From: Heterohyrax brucei
Lineage: Eukaryota; Chordata; Mammalia; Hyracoidea; Procaviidae
Length of the DNA: 64,000 bases
Assembly: GCA_028571685.1 (NCBI GenBank)
Contig: CM053164.1
Coordinates: 38,614,501-38,678,500 of the forward strand
Reading direction: 5' to 3'
Shown here: one piece after another, positions 20,881 through 34,910 of the stretch
How the letters are laid out: every line of letters begins with the position of its first letter
Numbering within the stretch: position 1 is the first letter of the stretch
Notes under the pieces: model-generated
The model's input: the letters and a program-made list of their open reading frames with translations, nothing else
What the model was told of the DNA's origin: nothing
The model's database searches: none
Position numbers and translations under genes: made by a program

Positions 20881-21620
20881 GAAACCTGAAATGACCCTAA
20901 TGACACATATCCTGGTATAATCCCCTTCCTTTTGAATGCAGGTGGAATCTGGGACTATGATCTGCTAGCATATAAAAGGGGCCTTGGTGGCAGAGTAGTT
21001 AAAGTGCCTGGCTGCTAAACAAAGACAAGCAGTTCAAAACCACCATCCACTCCTTGAAAACCCTATGGGGCCATTCTTCTCGGTCCTGTAGGGTCACTAT
21101 GAGTCAGAATCAACTTGATGGCAAAAGGTTGCCACACTAAAATTACTTCTTCAATTATATTTTATGGCAAAGGGAGATTATCTTGGGTGGGTCTGGTCTA
21201 ATCAAGGGAATTTTTTTATAATAGTTTTTTCTCTGGCCAGTGGCAGAAGAGGAGGTCAGAGACATGCAGAGAGCCACACTCTGGCTGGGCTAGAAGAAAG
21301 CAAACATCCATGATGTAAACAGTCCATGGGGGACACATGGCAAGGAACAGCAAGTGGCTTTTGGGAGTAAGAGTTGTCCCTGGCTGACAACCAGAAGGAA
21401 ACTGGGAACCTCAGTACTAAAAATGTAATGAAACAAATTTTGCCAACAATCAAGGAGCAGACAAGAGATTCTGAGCCCCAGATGACATGCTGATTTCAGT
21501 CTGATGAGACCTAGAACATAGAATCCAATGCCTGGGCTTACATCCTGTAGAAACTGAGATACATTCTGTGCTGTTTTTAAGCAATTAAGTTATGGTAATC
21601 TGATACACGGCTAAAGAGAA
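20881..21620 (+). repeat. MLT1-like LTR, interrupted by a SINE
   Basis: Has ttgaatgcaggtggaatctg, gattatcttgggtgggtctg and the end ttaagcaattaagttatggt. A SINE occupies 20977-21133. Confidence 0.6.
20977..21133 (+). repeat. afrotherian SINE
   Basis: ggggccttggtggcagagta to caacttgatggcaaaagg, core ccctatggggccattcttct. Confidence 0.93.
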
Positions 21621-22250
21621 CAAATAGTGACCATGAATCCTGGTTGAATCAGGATAATCTCAGCTTAAACATGCTGTCCTTGCATAATGAATCCTCTTTC
21701 ACTCCAGTGGGTTGTGATTTAGATAAATTACATGATCATTCTAATAATAATTTCACCTCCCAATCCCTAAATGCACACAAAGATGTGACAGAATAAACAC
21801 ATATCATTTGAAAAAGCTGTATGGAAAGAGAGATCTTAGAGACTATGCACATTTCAGCTAGCGCAAGAGGTAGGAGAAATGCTTAGGGAAGCAGCAGATA
21901 GATACGCTGAGTTCGCTGACAAAGTGGGAGCATTTCTAAAGTGGCTTGGAATGTAGGGGATTATTAGTAGACTGAGTTGGGCCAAGAAAGAACAGAACAT
22001 GATGGGAATGATGGTGCCATAAAGACAGAGAGGCCACCTGTTATGCTGACTGGTAAAAACAAAAGCAAGAGCCAGGATGAACACAGCCTCAAGCAGTCTC
22101 TTTGAGGAAAGTGGGGCGCTGGGCCAGGGGACTCCATTTCGTAGGTTTTGCAGTTAGTTTCCTCACGTGTATAAGTCCTATCTCCTACTGTAACTGGCTT
22201 GTAAGTGGGGATAGTGCTTATTATTCTTAAAATACAATCCTCTTGCCTGG
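21621..22250. other. intronic sequence, nothing assigned
   Basis: No repeat or exon recognised with confidence. Confidence 0.4.
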
Positions 22251-25200
22251 TTTATTTTTTAATTGTGTGTTAAGTGCAAGTTTACAATCGCTCAGTTTCT
22301 CATACAAAAGCTTATACACACGCTATCTGACTCCAGCTGCCCTCCCTACAATGTGATAACACTCTCTTCCTTTCAACCCTGTATTTTCTGTGTCCACTCA
22401 GCTGCCTGCTGTCCCCTTCTCATCTGGCCTCCAGACAGGAACTGCCCATGCAGCCTCATGTATCCATCTATTTGAGCCAAGAAGCACACTCTTCACCACT
22501 ATCATTTTATGTCTCATCATCTACTCCAATCTTTATCCAAAGAGTTAGTTACCTCTGGGCTAGCAGAGAGTCGGGGGACGAGGTCTTCTATGGGTCCCTC
22601 CAGTCTGTGTCAGACCATCAACTTGGTCTTTTCATGAGAATTTGAGCTCTGCACCCTACTTTTCTCCTGTTCTTTCAGGAACTCTTGGTTGTGTTCCCTG
22701 TCATTGGTGGCATCCAGGCACTACCTATTTCTTCTGGTATCAGGATGATGAAGTCTCTAGTTTATGTGGCCATACCCGTTTCTTGAGCTCATACTGTCCT
22801 TATGTCTCTGGTGCTCTCATTCTCCTTTGCTCTAGGTGGGTTAGGGTCAACTGATGCAACTTGCTAGCTGCTAGCTTTTAAAGCCCTAGACACCACTCAT
22901 CAAAGTGGGATGGAGAACATTTTAATAAATTTTGTAATGTCAATTGATCTAGAAGTCTCCTGAAACCATGGTCCCCAGAACCTGCCTCTGCTACGGCCTC
23001 TTGAATTATTTGGTTATATTCAGAAACTTCTTAGCTTTGGTTTAATCCAGTTGTGCTGACTTCTCCTGTACTGTGTTGTCTTTACCTAAAACACATACTG
23101 TCTTCTACCCAGCTAGTGAATGTCTCCCTCCCTCCCACATAACTAACAAAGAGTATTTTCTTTTGTGTTTAAACCTTTTCTTGAATTCTTATAACAGTGG
23201 TCTCACACGTTTGTCCTTTTGCAACTAATTTCACTAAGCATAACGCCTTCCAGATTCCTACATGTTACGAAATGTTTCTCAAATTCATCACTGTTCTTTA
23301 TCATTGTGTAATATTCCATTGTATGAATGTACCACAGTTACTTTATCCACTCATCTGTTGTTACACACCTACACTGATTCCATCTTTTTGCGACTGTAGA
23401 CAGTGCTGCAGTGAACTTTGGTGCTAACATATCTATTTGTGTGGCTTACTTTACTGCTCTAGGATATATTCCAAGAAGTGGCAGTGCTACATGATAGCAC
23501 TTCTGTTTCTAGCTTTTTAAGGAAACTCCAAATTTATTTCCAAAGTGGCTGTACCATTTTACATTCCAAAACATGTAAGCGTGCCACTCTTTCCACAACC
23601 CCTCTAACATCTGTTATTTTGTGTTTTTTGGATTAATGCCAGCTTTCTTAGGGTTAGATGGTATCTCCGTGTAGTTTAGATTTGCATCTCTCTAATGGCT
23701 AACGACTGTGGACATTTCCTTATGCATGTGTTAACTGCCTGAATGTCTTGTTTGGTGCTTTGCCCAGTGTTTAACTGGATTGTCTTTTTGTTGTTAAAGT
23801 GCTGCAGTATCTTACAGAATTTAGAGATTAGATGCTGACCAGATTTGCTATAGCCTAAAAAATTTTCCCAGTCTTTAGGTTGTCTTTTTACTCTTTTGGT
23901 GAAGTCTTTGGATGAACATAAGTGTTTGATTTTTAGAGGCTCCCAGTTATCTAGTTTCTCTCCTGGTGTTCGTGCATCTTAAACAAAGTTTTCTATTTAT
24001 ACCATATATTAGGGCTCTGAACATTATTCCTACTTTTTCTTTCATGATCTTTATTGTTTTTGGATTTTGTATGTAGGTCTTTCATCCATTTTGAGTTAGT
24101 CTTTGTGCCTGGTGTGAGGTATAGGTCTTGTTTCCTGTTTTTGCAGATGAAGATCCAGTTACGCCAGCAACATTTGTTAAAGATGCTGTCTTTACCCCAA
24201 TTAACAGAAATTGGGCCTTCATCAAACATCAGCTGCTCAAAGGTAGAGGATTTTACATCTGGATTCTCAATTCTGTTCCACTGAACTATGTATCTGTTGT
24301 TGAAACAGTACAAGGCTGTTTTGACTACTGTACAGTACACTAGGTTCTAAAATCAGATAGTATGAAGCCTCCCACTTTGTTCTTCAGTAATGCTTTAATT
24401 ATCCAGGGCTTCTTCGCCTTCCATATGAAGCTAGTGATTTGTTTCTCTATCTCATTAGAAAATGTCATTGGAATTTGGATCAGGAATTTCATCATACCTA
24501 TAGATTGCTTGAGGAAGAACAGATCTTTCTACAATGTTGAATCTTCCCACCCATGAGCAAGGTGTTTTTCCACTTATGTAGGTTTCTTGCAGTAGTGTCT
24601 TGTAGTTTTCTTTAATTAGGTCTTTTACATCTGTAGTTACATTTATTCCTAAGTATTTTATCCTCTTGGGGATGATGGTAAATGGTATTGATTTAGTGAT
24701 ACTCTCTTCAGTGTTCACTTTGTTGGTGTAGAGGAATCCAACTGTTTTTTGCATGTTTATCTTGTATCCCAATTCTTTGCTAACTCTTCTTTTAGTTCCA
24801 GTAGTTTTGTTGTAGATTCTTTGGGGTCTTCTGTGTACAAGATCACATCATCTGCAAACAAGAATACTTTCACTTCTTCCTTAGCAATCTGAATATCCTT
24901 TATGTCTTTACTTGGCCTAATTGTTCTAGCTAGGACCTGAAACACAATGTTAAATAAGAGTTAAGATACAGGGGAATTCTTTCAGACTTTCTCCATTTAG
25001 AATTTGTTAGCTGTTAGCTTTGTATACCTGCCCTGTGTTACATTACGGGATTTCCCTTCTATTTCTATTTTGCTGAGAGTTTTTACCATGAATGGGTGTC
25101 GAGGGTTTGTGAAATGCCTTTTCTGTATCAACTGATAAGATCATATGGTTCTTGTAATTTTTTTTATTTATGTGATAGATTACCTTTTTTTTCTTTTTTT

Positions 25201-26880
25201 CCTAATGTTGAACCATCTCTGCATCCCTGGTATGAATCCCACTTGGTCATGGTGAATTATTTTTTGATACGTTGTTAAATTCCATTGGCTAGAATTTTAC
25301 TGAGGATTTTTGTGTTTATGTTCATGAGGAATATTGTGTGCAATCCTCTTTTTATGTGGTGTCATTATCAGGTTTTGGCATCAGCATTACGCTACCTTCA
25401 TAGAATGAGTTTCAGAGTATTCCATCTTTTGCAATGCTCTGAGATACGTTTAGTAGTAGCAGTAACGTTACTAACTCTTCTAAGAAAGTGTGGTAGAATT
25501 CTCCAGTGAAGCTTTCCGGGCCTGGGCTTTCTTTTCGGTTGGGAGTATTTAAATTATCTTCTCAAATTCTTCTTTTGTGATGGGTTTATTTAGTTGCTCT
25601 AATTCTGACTATGTTTGTTTGGGCAGGTAGTATGTTTCTAGAAATCTGTTTATTTCCTCAAGGTTTTCAAATTTGTTAGAGTATAATTTTCCCCATTGTT
25701 CTGTTATGATTCTTTTAAACTTCAGTTGGGCCTGTTTAGGTATCACCAACCTTGTTCATTATTCAGGTCACTTGCTTCCTCTCTTGTTTTTCCTTTGTCA
25801 GTTTGGCCAATGTTTTATTTATTTACCTTCTCAAAGAACAAGCTTTTAGTCTTATTAACGGAATTGTTCTTTATTTTCTATTTTGTTTAATTCTGTTCTA
25901 ATTTACATTATTTGCTTTCTTCTGGTGTCCAAGGGCTTCTTTTGCTGCTCTCTGACTCGTAGAGTTATTGGTCTGAGTTTGGCTCTTCCTTCTCCTTGGA
26001 TTTGTGCATTTATTGCTACAAAATAACCTGAGAACTGCTTTCACCGTGTCCCAAAGTTTCTGGTAGAACGTGTTTTCACTCTCATTTGGTTCTGTGAACT
26101 TCTTTATTCTGTCCTTAATATCTTCCATAACTCATGGCCTGGCAACTCAAGATGTTTTTGTGGTTATTCAGTTTCCATGTATTTGACTTACCCCCCTTGG
26201 TTTTTCATCTATTGATTTCTACTTTTATGACTTCATGGTCAGAAAACATACTTTGTAACATTTCAAGGCTTTAGATTCTGTTGAAGCTTGCTTTATGACC
26301 TAATACACGGTGTATTCTGGGGAATGTTCCATGAGTATTGGAAAATAAAGTATACTTGGCTACTGCTGGGTAGAGTGCTCTGTATATATCTATGAGGTCA
26401 AGTTGGTTGGTTGTGGCATTTAGAACTTCTATATCTTTACTGAGCTTCTTTCTAGATATTCTGTCATTTACCACAAGTAGTATTTTAAAGTCTGATATTA
26501 GCATTGTAGATCTGTCTCTCTCTCTCTTCTAAAGGTTGTTAGTTTGTTTTATTTATTTTGGAGTCATGTCATTTGGTGCATAAATATTCAGTATGTTATG
26601 TCCTCCTGATGTACTGACCCCTTGAACTTTGTATTCTTCCTTATCCTTTGTAGTGAATCTTAAAATCCATTTTATCAGAAATTAATATTGCCACACTTGC
26701 TGTTTAAATTAAAGTTTGCTTGATACATTTTTTCCCTCCTTTTGAGTTTCAGTTTGTGTCTAAAGCGTATCTCTTGTTGGAGGCATATACACAGATCATG
26801 TTTTTTTAACCTATTCTGCTATTTGCTCTCTTTATTGGTATTTAGTCTATTTACATTTAGAGTAATTATCGATAGGTAGG
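22251..26880 (-). mobile_element. L1, 5'-truncated at the start of ORF2
   Basis: 4.6 kb on the minus strand. 22251-23150 is the 3' UTR (caccactcatcaaagtggga is the complement of a block shared with the L1 at 33290). 23150-26880 is ORF2 read backwards, ending at the endonuclease start (minus strand ctaaatgtaaatagactaaa near 26850). The RT box FADD is visible near 24855-24870 ([16 protein letters not shown]). Several stops; inactive. Its 5' end faces the full-length L1 that begins 52 bp further. Confidence 0.92.
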
Positions 26881-26932
26881 AGTTACCACAGGGCAACATT
26901 TCTACTAGAATTGAATCCTCCCAAGAAAGGTT

Positions 26933-27864
26933 AGATTCAGGCAGAGTCAAGATGGCAGTCTAAACACACATTTCCCTAAATCCCTCTGGAACCCAAGGCC
27001 TGAACTGATAATTAAACAGAGCCTTCTGGACACCTAGTGAGCCCTAGGGCACGACATAGGGCTGTCTATTTGGTCTACATACTACTGAGCAGAAAACTTC
27101 TTCTCTTTGGCTGACCCTACCCTTGTTGAGTCCCAGCTCTCGCAGACAGAAGGAAAATCACCATTTTGACTTTTTGTTTCTCTGTCTTGGCTGGTGGGAG
27201 GGGCTGAGGTGACTGACAGCAAGGCTCAGACATACTTCTGAAGAGATTGGCTAGTGGAGTCACCACATTTTGAAAGCTGGGCCTTGGAATCTGTGTCACT
27301 TGGCACCTCTAACTTCTCTCTCTGTCTCTTGGAATCTCTGGATCTCCACCACTGAATAGCCTTTTTCAAGGCAGGTGGGGAGCTTGTGTGGGATGCCTTC
27401 TTGATTGACTGGGAGGCAGAGTTTCCTATACAAAGGCCTCAGCTGGACCTAATTCCCAAGCTGGGAGGCACAATCTGCCCAGAGGAGTGCTTTTCTGGCA
27501 GTAAAGCAGCCTTTGATACAGAGGTGCATACTTTGCCAGCTGGAAAGAGGAATTTGCAGACCTGAAAGCCTAACTAATTTTGGAAGCTGTCAGATACCTT
27601 TTACAACAGAGAAATAACTGCAGTGCATCTGGACGGCTTCTCTTCCAGCCTTTACTGTCTCACATTATAGAGTCAGCTGATGGCTCCCCAAGGACTCTAT
27701 AAGTGGGGCTGTGTCTTAGCCAATCAGAAGGTGGAGGCTGCTACCCCACAGATTCCACTGAGTAAAGTCACTGCAGTACATACAGGTGTCTGGTGATCAA
27801 CTTCCTTTTCAGACTGAGCCTGAACCCCATTAAAGTAACACCGGAGAAATAGAACAACCTCCAG
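26933..27864 (+). promoter_or_regulatory. L1 5' UTR
   Basis: Non-coding leader before ORF1. In L1s this contains the internal promoter; no element was identified here by motif. The first bases align with the L1 5' end at 61933 (reverse), a different subfamily. Confidence 0.7.
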
Positions 27865-28755
27865 ATGGCCCAAAAGCAACAAACTTCGGACTGGAACATT
27901 AGGAAGAATTCACCTATGGCTTCAGAAGGCCCACAAAAGAAAGATCCAAAGAACTTCCCAGATGAAGAAGCCTTTCTGAACCTATCAGAGGGCGAGTACA
28001 AAAGAATTACATATAGAGCCCTACTAGACCTTATACAAAATGCAGGAGAGCCAAATGAAAAATCAAGCAAGCCGTTTGATCTGATAGAATATCAGTACTC
28101 AGAAATCCAACAGATCAAGAACAAAATCAAAGAGATAGGAAGATCAGTTCGAAGCCAAGAAAACAGAATAGAACAAATGGAAAATAGACTGATTTGGAAG
28201 ACAGAGCCACTGACTCCACCATCTATGAGAAGAAATCAGAAAAAAGAAACAAGAAAAACGAAGAAACATTAAGAACTACATGGGACTCTATTAAGAGGAA
28301 CAATCTAAGATTAACTGGAGTTTTTGTACAGGGTGGGACACTGAGAACACAAGAGAATATTGTGTCTGAGCTGCTGACAAAAAACTTCCCAGAAATTACA
28401 AAAGAACAGAATATAGATATCTAAGATGCATATTGAACGTCACTCAATGTACATCCCAAAAGAAAGACTCCAAGACATATTATGATCAAGCTTAACAAAA
28501 TTAAACACAAGTAGAAACAACTCAAAGCAAAGCTAACATTCAGAGGGAAACCCTGTACACTTTCATCTAATTTCTCAGCAAAAACATTACCGGCACAGAG
28601 ACAACAGGATAACACACATTGAAAGCCTTAAAGGAGAACTTCCAGCCAAGATTTATATATCCTGCAAAACTATCTTTCAAATATGAAAACGAAATCAAGA
28701 CATTTGCAGATAAACAGAAACTCAGAGACTACAAGAAATGCTGAAAGAAGCTCTT
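27865..28755 (+). pseudogene. L1 ORF1 (RNA-binding chaperone) relic
   Basis: Starts MAQKQQTSD; 135 codons are open to 28272. A coiled-coil-like stretch follows at residues 80-115 (EIQQIKNKIKEIGRSVRSQE). After a frameshift the frame at 28194-28424 carries the RRM-like part (WDSIKRNNLRLTGV). A third piece holds ILYPAKLSFKYENEIKTF around 28657-28710. ORF1p trimers coat L1 RNA in the cytoplasm. Frameshifts and a region of stops at 28425-28650 inactivate it. Confidence 0.85.
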
Positions 28756-29209
28756 GGCTTAGAAGAACAAAACCATTAATTTTATATTTTAGGAAGAAGT
28801 ACATGACACATCATTCAGAAATCTACCCAGGGAAGGCTCCAAACTCAATCAAAACTGTAATATTAAAAGATGCGATCCAGTGATCATATCATGAAAACTA
28901 TGATGTCACCATACTGAAAACAGGGATGTACTACAGTTGTTATAGTCCTTCCAGATGGAGAAGAAGTTGACAAGACTGGTAACAATCAAAACTGTCTGTA
29001 AGCACAGACTTTTAAGGGGGATCACAAGGGCAGCCGCAAAGCACAATGAAGATGCAGCATGTCAAATCACAAAACATAATTACAGGAGTCTCAACAACCA
29101 CAAAATCAACCCTCAAAAAGGTGAAAAATCAACACATAAAGAAGAATGTCCCAAAACAGAATAATAGGAACAAAAGAGAAAACATCAACACAAAAATAAA
29201 CATATCACA

Positions 29210-32200
29210 ATGACAGCACTAAACACACACCTATCAATCATTACACCGAATGTGAATGGACTGAACGCTCCAATAAAGAGACAACAAGTGGCATCTTGGA
29301 TCAAAAGACACAACCCGTCCATAAGTTGCTTACAAGAAACTCACCTTAGACTTAAAGATATGAACAAACTGAAAATTGAAGGATGCAAGAATATATATTA
29401 AGCCAACAATACACAAAGACGAGTAGGTGAGGCAATACTAATCTCAGATAAAATAGATTTTAATGTAAAATCCATCATCGTAGACAATGATGGACACTAT
29501 TGCTGAAAGGTACAATGCACACGCAGGACTTAACAATATTAAATATTTATGCACCTAATACTAGAGCATCTAAATACACTGAAGAAATACTGACTACACT
29601 CAAAAATGAGATAGATTACTCCACAATAACAGTGGGAGACTTCAACACTCCACTCTCCATATCGGACAGATCATCTAAAAAAAGGCTCAACAAAGACACA
29701 GAAGATCTTACTGCCACAATTAACCAAATACACCTCATTGATATATACAGAACTTTCTACCCATCAGCAGACAACTATACCTTCTTCTCCAGTGCACATG
29801 GAACATTCTCCAGAATTGACCATGTGTTAGGACATAATGCAATTCTCAACAAAATCCATATCACTGAATTACTGCAAAGCATCTTCTCAGATCATAAAGC
29901 CTTAAAAGTCAAAATCAATAGCTGGAAAAACATAAGATAGAAAGTACAACTCTTGGAAACTGAACAACATCTTGCTCAAAAAAACATGGGTTATAGGTGA
30001 AATCAAGGATGAAATAAAGAAATTCATGGATTCCAATGAGAATGAAAACACTTCCTACCAGAACCTATGGGATAGAGTCAAAGCAGTGCTCAGAGGTCTG
30101 TTTATCTCCATAAATGCACATGTCTGGAAGGAAGAAAGAAACTAAATCAAAGAACTAACCCTACAGTTTGAAGAACTAGAGAGAAGAACAACAAAGGAAC
30201 CCCTCAGGCAACAGAAGAAAACAGATCATAAAGATTAGAGAAGAACTAAATGAATTAGAGAACAGAAAACAATTGAAAGACCAAAAGCTGGTTTTTTGAA
30301 AAAGCAACAAAAATGACAAACCACTGACTAAACTTACTAAAGAAAATAAAGAAAAACAGGAAAGGAAACAAATAACCCAAGTAGAAATGAGAGGGGAGTT
30401 GTCATGACCGATCCAACAGAAATAAAAAATATCATAACAGAATACTATGGAAGACTGTACTCTGACAAATTTGAAAACCTAGAGGAAATGGACAAATTCT
30501 TAAGAGTCATATCACTTACGAAAATTATCACCAGGAGTAGCAGAACAACTTAATAAACCCATCACAAAGGAAGAGATTGAAAAAGTCATCTAAAAACTAC
30601 CAGCCAAAAAAAGCCCAGGCCCAGATGGCCTCACTGCAGAATTCTACCAAAGTTTTAGAGAACAGTTATCTCCAATACTAGTGAGACTATTTCACAGCAC
30701 AGAAAAGGATGGAATGCTCCCAAATTCACTCTATGAAGTCAGCATAACCCTGATACCAAAACCAGGGAAAGACTCAACAAAAAAAACTACAGACCACTAT
30801 CACTCATGAATCTAGATGCAAAAATCTTCAACAAAACTCTCTCCAATAGAATACAACAACATATCAAAAAAATAATTCATCATGACCAAGTTGAATTCCT
30901 ACCAGGGATGCAAGGCTGGTTCAACACCAGAAAAACAATGAACGTGATCAACCACGTATATACCACAAAAGACAAGAATCACCTGATTTTGTCTACTGAT
31001 ACAGAAAAGGCATTGGATAAAATCCAACACCCATTCATACTAAAAACTCTCAGCAAAACCAGAATAGATGTCAAATTCCTCAATCTAACAAGGGCTATTA
31101 TACAAAGCCAACTGCCTACATCATCCTGAATAGAGAGAGACTAAAACAATTCCCCTTGAGAATGGGAACTAGACAGGATGCCCATTCTCATCTCTCCTAT
31201 TCAGCACTGTACTAGAAGTTCTAGCCAGAGCAATTAGACAAGATCAAGAAATAAAGGGCATCTGCACTGGCAAAAAAGAAGTCAAAATCTCCCTGTTTGC
31301 AGATGATATGATTACATATGCACAGAATCCTAAAGAATCCATTAATAAACTACTCAAATTGATAGAAGAGTTCAGTAAAGTGTAAGGATACAAGATAAAC
31401 ATAAAGTAAATCAGTAGGATTCCTTTATACCAACAATGAGATTATTAAGATCACCAAATCAATACCATTTACTATAGCCCCAAGATAAAATTCCTAGGAA
31501 TAAATCTAACCACAGAAATAACAGACCTTTACAAAAAGAACTACAACATCTTACTAAAAGAAACTAAGAGAGACTTTACATAAATGGAGATACCTATGCT
31601 GCTCATGTGTAGGAAGACTTAACATTGTGAAAATGTCTATTTTACCCAAAGCAATTTACTTATAAAATGCAATCCCAATACAAATTCCTCTGTTTTTTTT
31701 CTTAATGAGACAGAGAAACAAATCACCAGCTTTGCTGGGAAAAGGAAGAAGCCCTGGGTAAGCAAAACATTCATAAAGAAGAAGATGACACTGGGAGGCC
31801 TCTTACTACCTGACTTTAGAACCTACTATACTGCCACAGTAGTCAGAACAGCCTGGGTACTGGTACAAAGAGAGACAAACAGATCAATGGAACAGAACTG
31901 AGACCCCAGAGATGACACCATCCTCCTATGAACAGCTGATATTCAACAAAGGCCCTAAGACATTAAACTGGGATAAAAACAACCTCATCAACAAATGGTG
32001 CTGGCACAACTGGATATCCATCTACAATAAAGTGAAACAAGACCCGTGTCTCACACCTTAACCAACTCAAACTGGATAAAAGACCTAAATATCAAATCTA
32101 AAACAATAAAGCTCATTCAAGAAAAATTAGGATCATCAATAGAAGTTTTAACACACAACGTAGACAGACTTCAAAATCTGAGAAATAAACCACAATCAAT

Positions 32201-32920
32201 AGAAAATAGATAAATGGGAACTACAAGAATCAAACACTTTTACTCATCCAAAGAGTCTATCAATAGAATTAAAAGACCACCTACAGAATGAGAAAAATTA
32301 TTTGGCAGCTATGTCAGACAGATGCCTGATCTCCATAATCTATAAGGTACTAGAAAATATCAATAAGAAAAAGATACATCACCCAGTTAAGCAATGGGCA
32401 AAGGAGATGGACAGATACTTCTCTAAAGAGGAGATCCAGGCAGCCAAAAACCACATGTGGACATGCTCCCATCTCAATTATTAAAGAAATTCAAATCAAA
32501 ACAACAATGAGATACCATCTCACCACAACAAGGTTGGCCATGATCCAACAAATGCAAAACAACAAATGCTGGAGAGGCTGTGAAGAACTTGGAACTCTCC
32601 TACACTGTTGGTGGGATTGCAAAATGATGCAACCTCCTTGGAAAGCAATCTGGTGCTTCCTTAAAAAAGATGGAAACAGATATACCATTTGACCCAGTAA
32701 TTCCACTGCTTGGAATATATCCTGCAGTATCAAGGCCATTTACACCAACTCATATATGCACACAAATGTTTACTGCAGCACTGTCCACAACAGCAAAAAC
32801 ATGGAACCAACCCAGATGCCCAACAACAAAGGAATGGATAGGTAAACTGTCAGATATACTCAATGGAACACCATGCAATGGTAAAGAAATTGGAAGACAT
32901 TATGTTGAGAGAAAGTAGTC
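29210..32920 (+). pseudogene. L1 ORF2 (endonuclease and reverse transcriptase) relic
   Basis: Starts MTALNTHLSIITPNVNGLNA. Endonuclease motifs: N in PNVNGL, QETHL, VGDFNTPLS, and SDHKALKV near 29888-29912. A stop occurs at 29399. The [17 protein letters not shown] (30826), then the FADDM catalytic box ([11 protein letters not shown], 31297-31330). Cys-rich carboxyl end: CWRGCEELGTLLHCWWDC (32569-32622). Multiple frameshifts and stops. In the family it nicks DNA at TTTT/AA and copies its own RNA by target-primed reverse transcription. Confidence 0.93.
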
Positions 32921-33970
32921 AGTGGCAAAAGGTCAAATACTGTATGAGACCCCTATGATAAGAACTTAAAAACAGACTCATGCAAAGAAGAAAAGACTCT
33001 TTGATGGCTGCAAGGGGAGGAAGGGAGGGGACAGTGTAGGGTATAGATTAGACATTTGATAGAAATTTGGTTGGGTGAAATAAGTGACAGCACACATTAG
33101 AAAGAAGATCAGTTTTAACTGGACTTCAACATAACATGATTACTCCTCCCATCTTAACACAATATTGCCAGGATGGGAGTAGCTGGGGGTGGGGAGGACT
33201 GGGGACCATGCTCTCTAGGGAAACCGAGGCCAGTTAGCACAACTATGGTTTTGCTAAGAAAGTCTTCTGCATGCCAAATTGGTGAGTGGTGTCTGGGGTC
33301 TTAACAACTGCTAAGCTGCCATCTGAGGTACACCAAAGTGTCCCAACTTAGCAGAAACAGATGATCATCAGGGACCAAAATGACATGAGGCAAAGAGAAC
33401 CCAGAAGACAGAGAGACCCACATGAGCAGGTGACTAGATCGACAGGTGACCAGAAGAACTGGATGGTGCCAGGCAACCACCAGTGATAGGCATGATGGGG
33501 ATCACAAAGTTGAGTCTCACAGGCAACACGAAAATAAAACGGGGTATACCCTGAGATCTCCACTAAAAGACCACAATTGATGGTCCAGAGGCCTTAGGGT
33601 TCCCCTCGGAGTATGGCCTCTGGCCCTGATGCTGTCCCTGTCCAGAAATCATAATGGAGGTCAACTCTTTAGGCAGAAATGGATTGGACTTGGTGATAAA
33701 CAGCAACCATGACGTGTGCACTTTATGGTTCTATGCATCTGTAGGATGTCAACCAGCTGGCCTCTTACTGGATTCAGGGGAGAGGGTGGAGAAGAGGGGA
33801 CAGGAGATTGTTAGAAGGATATGACACGTACAGAATGTAGAAGAGGAGTGTGTTGTCACTGGGCAGGGAGAGCAGTGGGAGTCGCTCACTGGCAGGTATG
33901 CAAATTTATACGGGATTGTATATTCTCACTCAATCATAATAAAAAACTATACTAAAAAAAAGAAAGGATT

Positions 33971-34739
33971 GTTGGGGAAATGGGTAGGACAGTGCTGGAG
34001 TCAGATGAATCATCTCCTCATTGACTCCTCATCAGACCCTTCAGTCCTACATACCATGATGCTCCTGTCTCAGGGTAAAAGACAGAAAGTGCTGCTCACT
34101 GTGTGCTGAATGGGAGCTCAGGCTTCCAGTGTTTGGAAGAGGGTGCTTCGTAAAGCCCAAGTCCTTCACAGAACCCAGAAACAGTATGAACATACAGAAA
34201 TCAGGAAACTAAGACTGCAACTCCCTACCCCACACCCCATTTCAGCCACCAAAGGGGCAAGAACGACTGCAATAATGAAATTCCACATGTGTTCGGTAGG
34301 GGAAAAAGCAGCCCAAAGAGGTGTTGTGATGGCCCCCGGCTGCATAGCATACATAGCCCAGCAGGATGGGAGAGGGTAGAGATGGATACTGGGGGCTGTG
34401 GAAGTCGAGCCACATGACCAGTGCAGAACACTGACCAACTCTACTACAGTATGTAGAGGCAGGGCCTGAGACTTCACTGCCAGCTGCCAGGCCTGCCACG
34501 AGGACTGAAGCACTGGTGCTATGCAAACAACGGGGCCTTCCATTTCCGAGTTCCAGGGGAGGCAGGTGCTTGTGGGCTCTTCCCTCAGTGGTGGGGGCAG
34601 TGGTAAGGCACACCCCATCACGGAGGTCTGCCCATGGATCATGCACAGCAGTTGAAAAGCTCTGCCCACTGTAGGAACCCAGGGGCAAAACACTGAGTTA
34701 GTTCTATCCTGATAGGCTTTACGGGGTTGATTCTTAACT
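33971..34739. other. GC-richer unassigned sequence with overlapping minus-strand ORFs
   Basis: Open frames of 194 codons (34166-34750) and 148 codons (34242-34688) overlap on the minus strand in different frames. Neither has a recognisable domain. They could be chance in GC-rich DNA or an unlisted repeat (for example an L1 5' UTR). I do not call a gene. Confidence 0.35.
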
Positions 34740-34910
34740 CCCCAAACCAAAAATCCAAACCCACTGCTGTCAAGTCAATCACAACTCACAGCAAGCCTAC
34801 AGACAGAGTAGAACTGCCCCACAGAGCTTACAAAGAGCAGCTGGTAGATATGAACTGCCAATCTTCTGGTGAGCAGCTGTAGCGCTTAACCACTATACCA
34901 CATAACTACC
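34740..34910 (-). repeat. afrotherian SINE
   Basis: aaaccaaaaatccaaaccca, gtagaactgccccacagagc and taaccactataccac in reverse order of the SINE. Full length, diverged. Confidence 0.93.

Larger units (their letters stand above)
26933..33958 (+). mobile_element. full-length L1
   Basis: About 7.0 kb from a 5' UTR beginning attcaggcagagtcaagatg to a 3' end in aataaaaaactatac plus A-rich tail. Flanked by aagaaaggtt (26923) and aagaaaggatt (33960), a target-site duplication. Order: 5' UTR to 27864, ORF1, spacer, ORF2 from 29210 and 3' UTR from about 32920. Both ORFs are broken, so the copy is fossil but structurally whole. Confidence 0.95.

Noticed and set aside
34166-34750. 194-codon minus-strand ORF as a gene
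   Set aside because: No domain, no splice or promoter context, and a second frame is equally open; GC-rich composition explains both.
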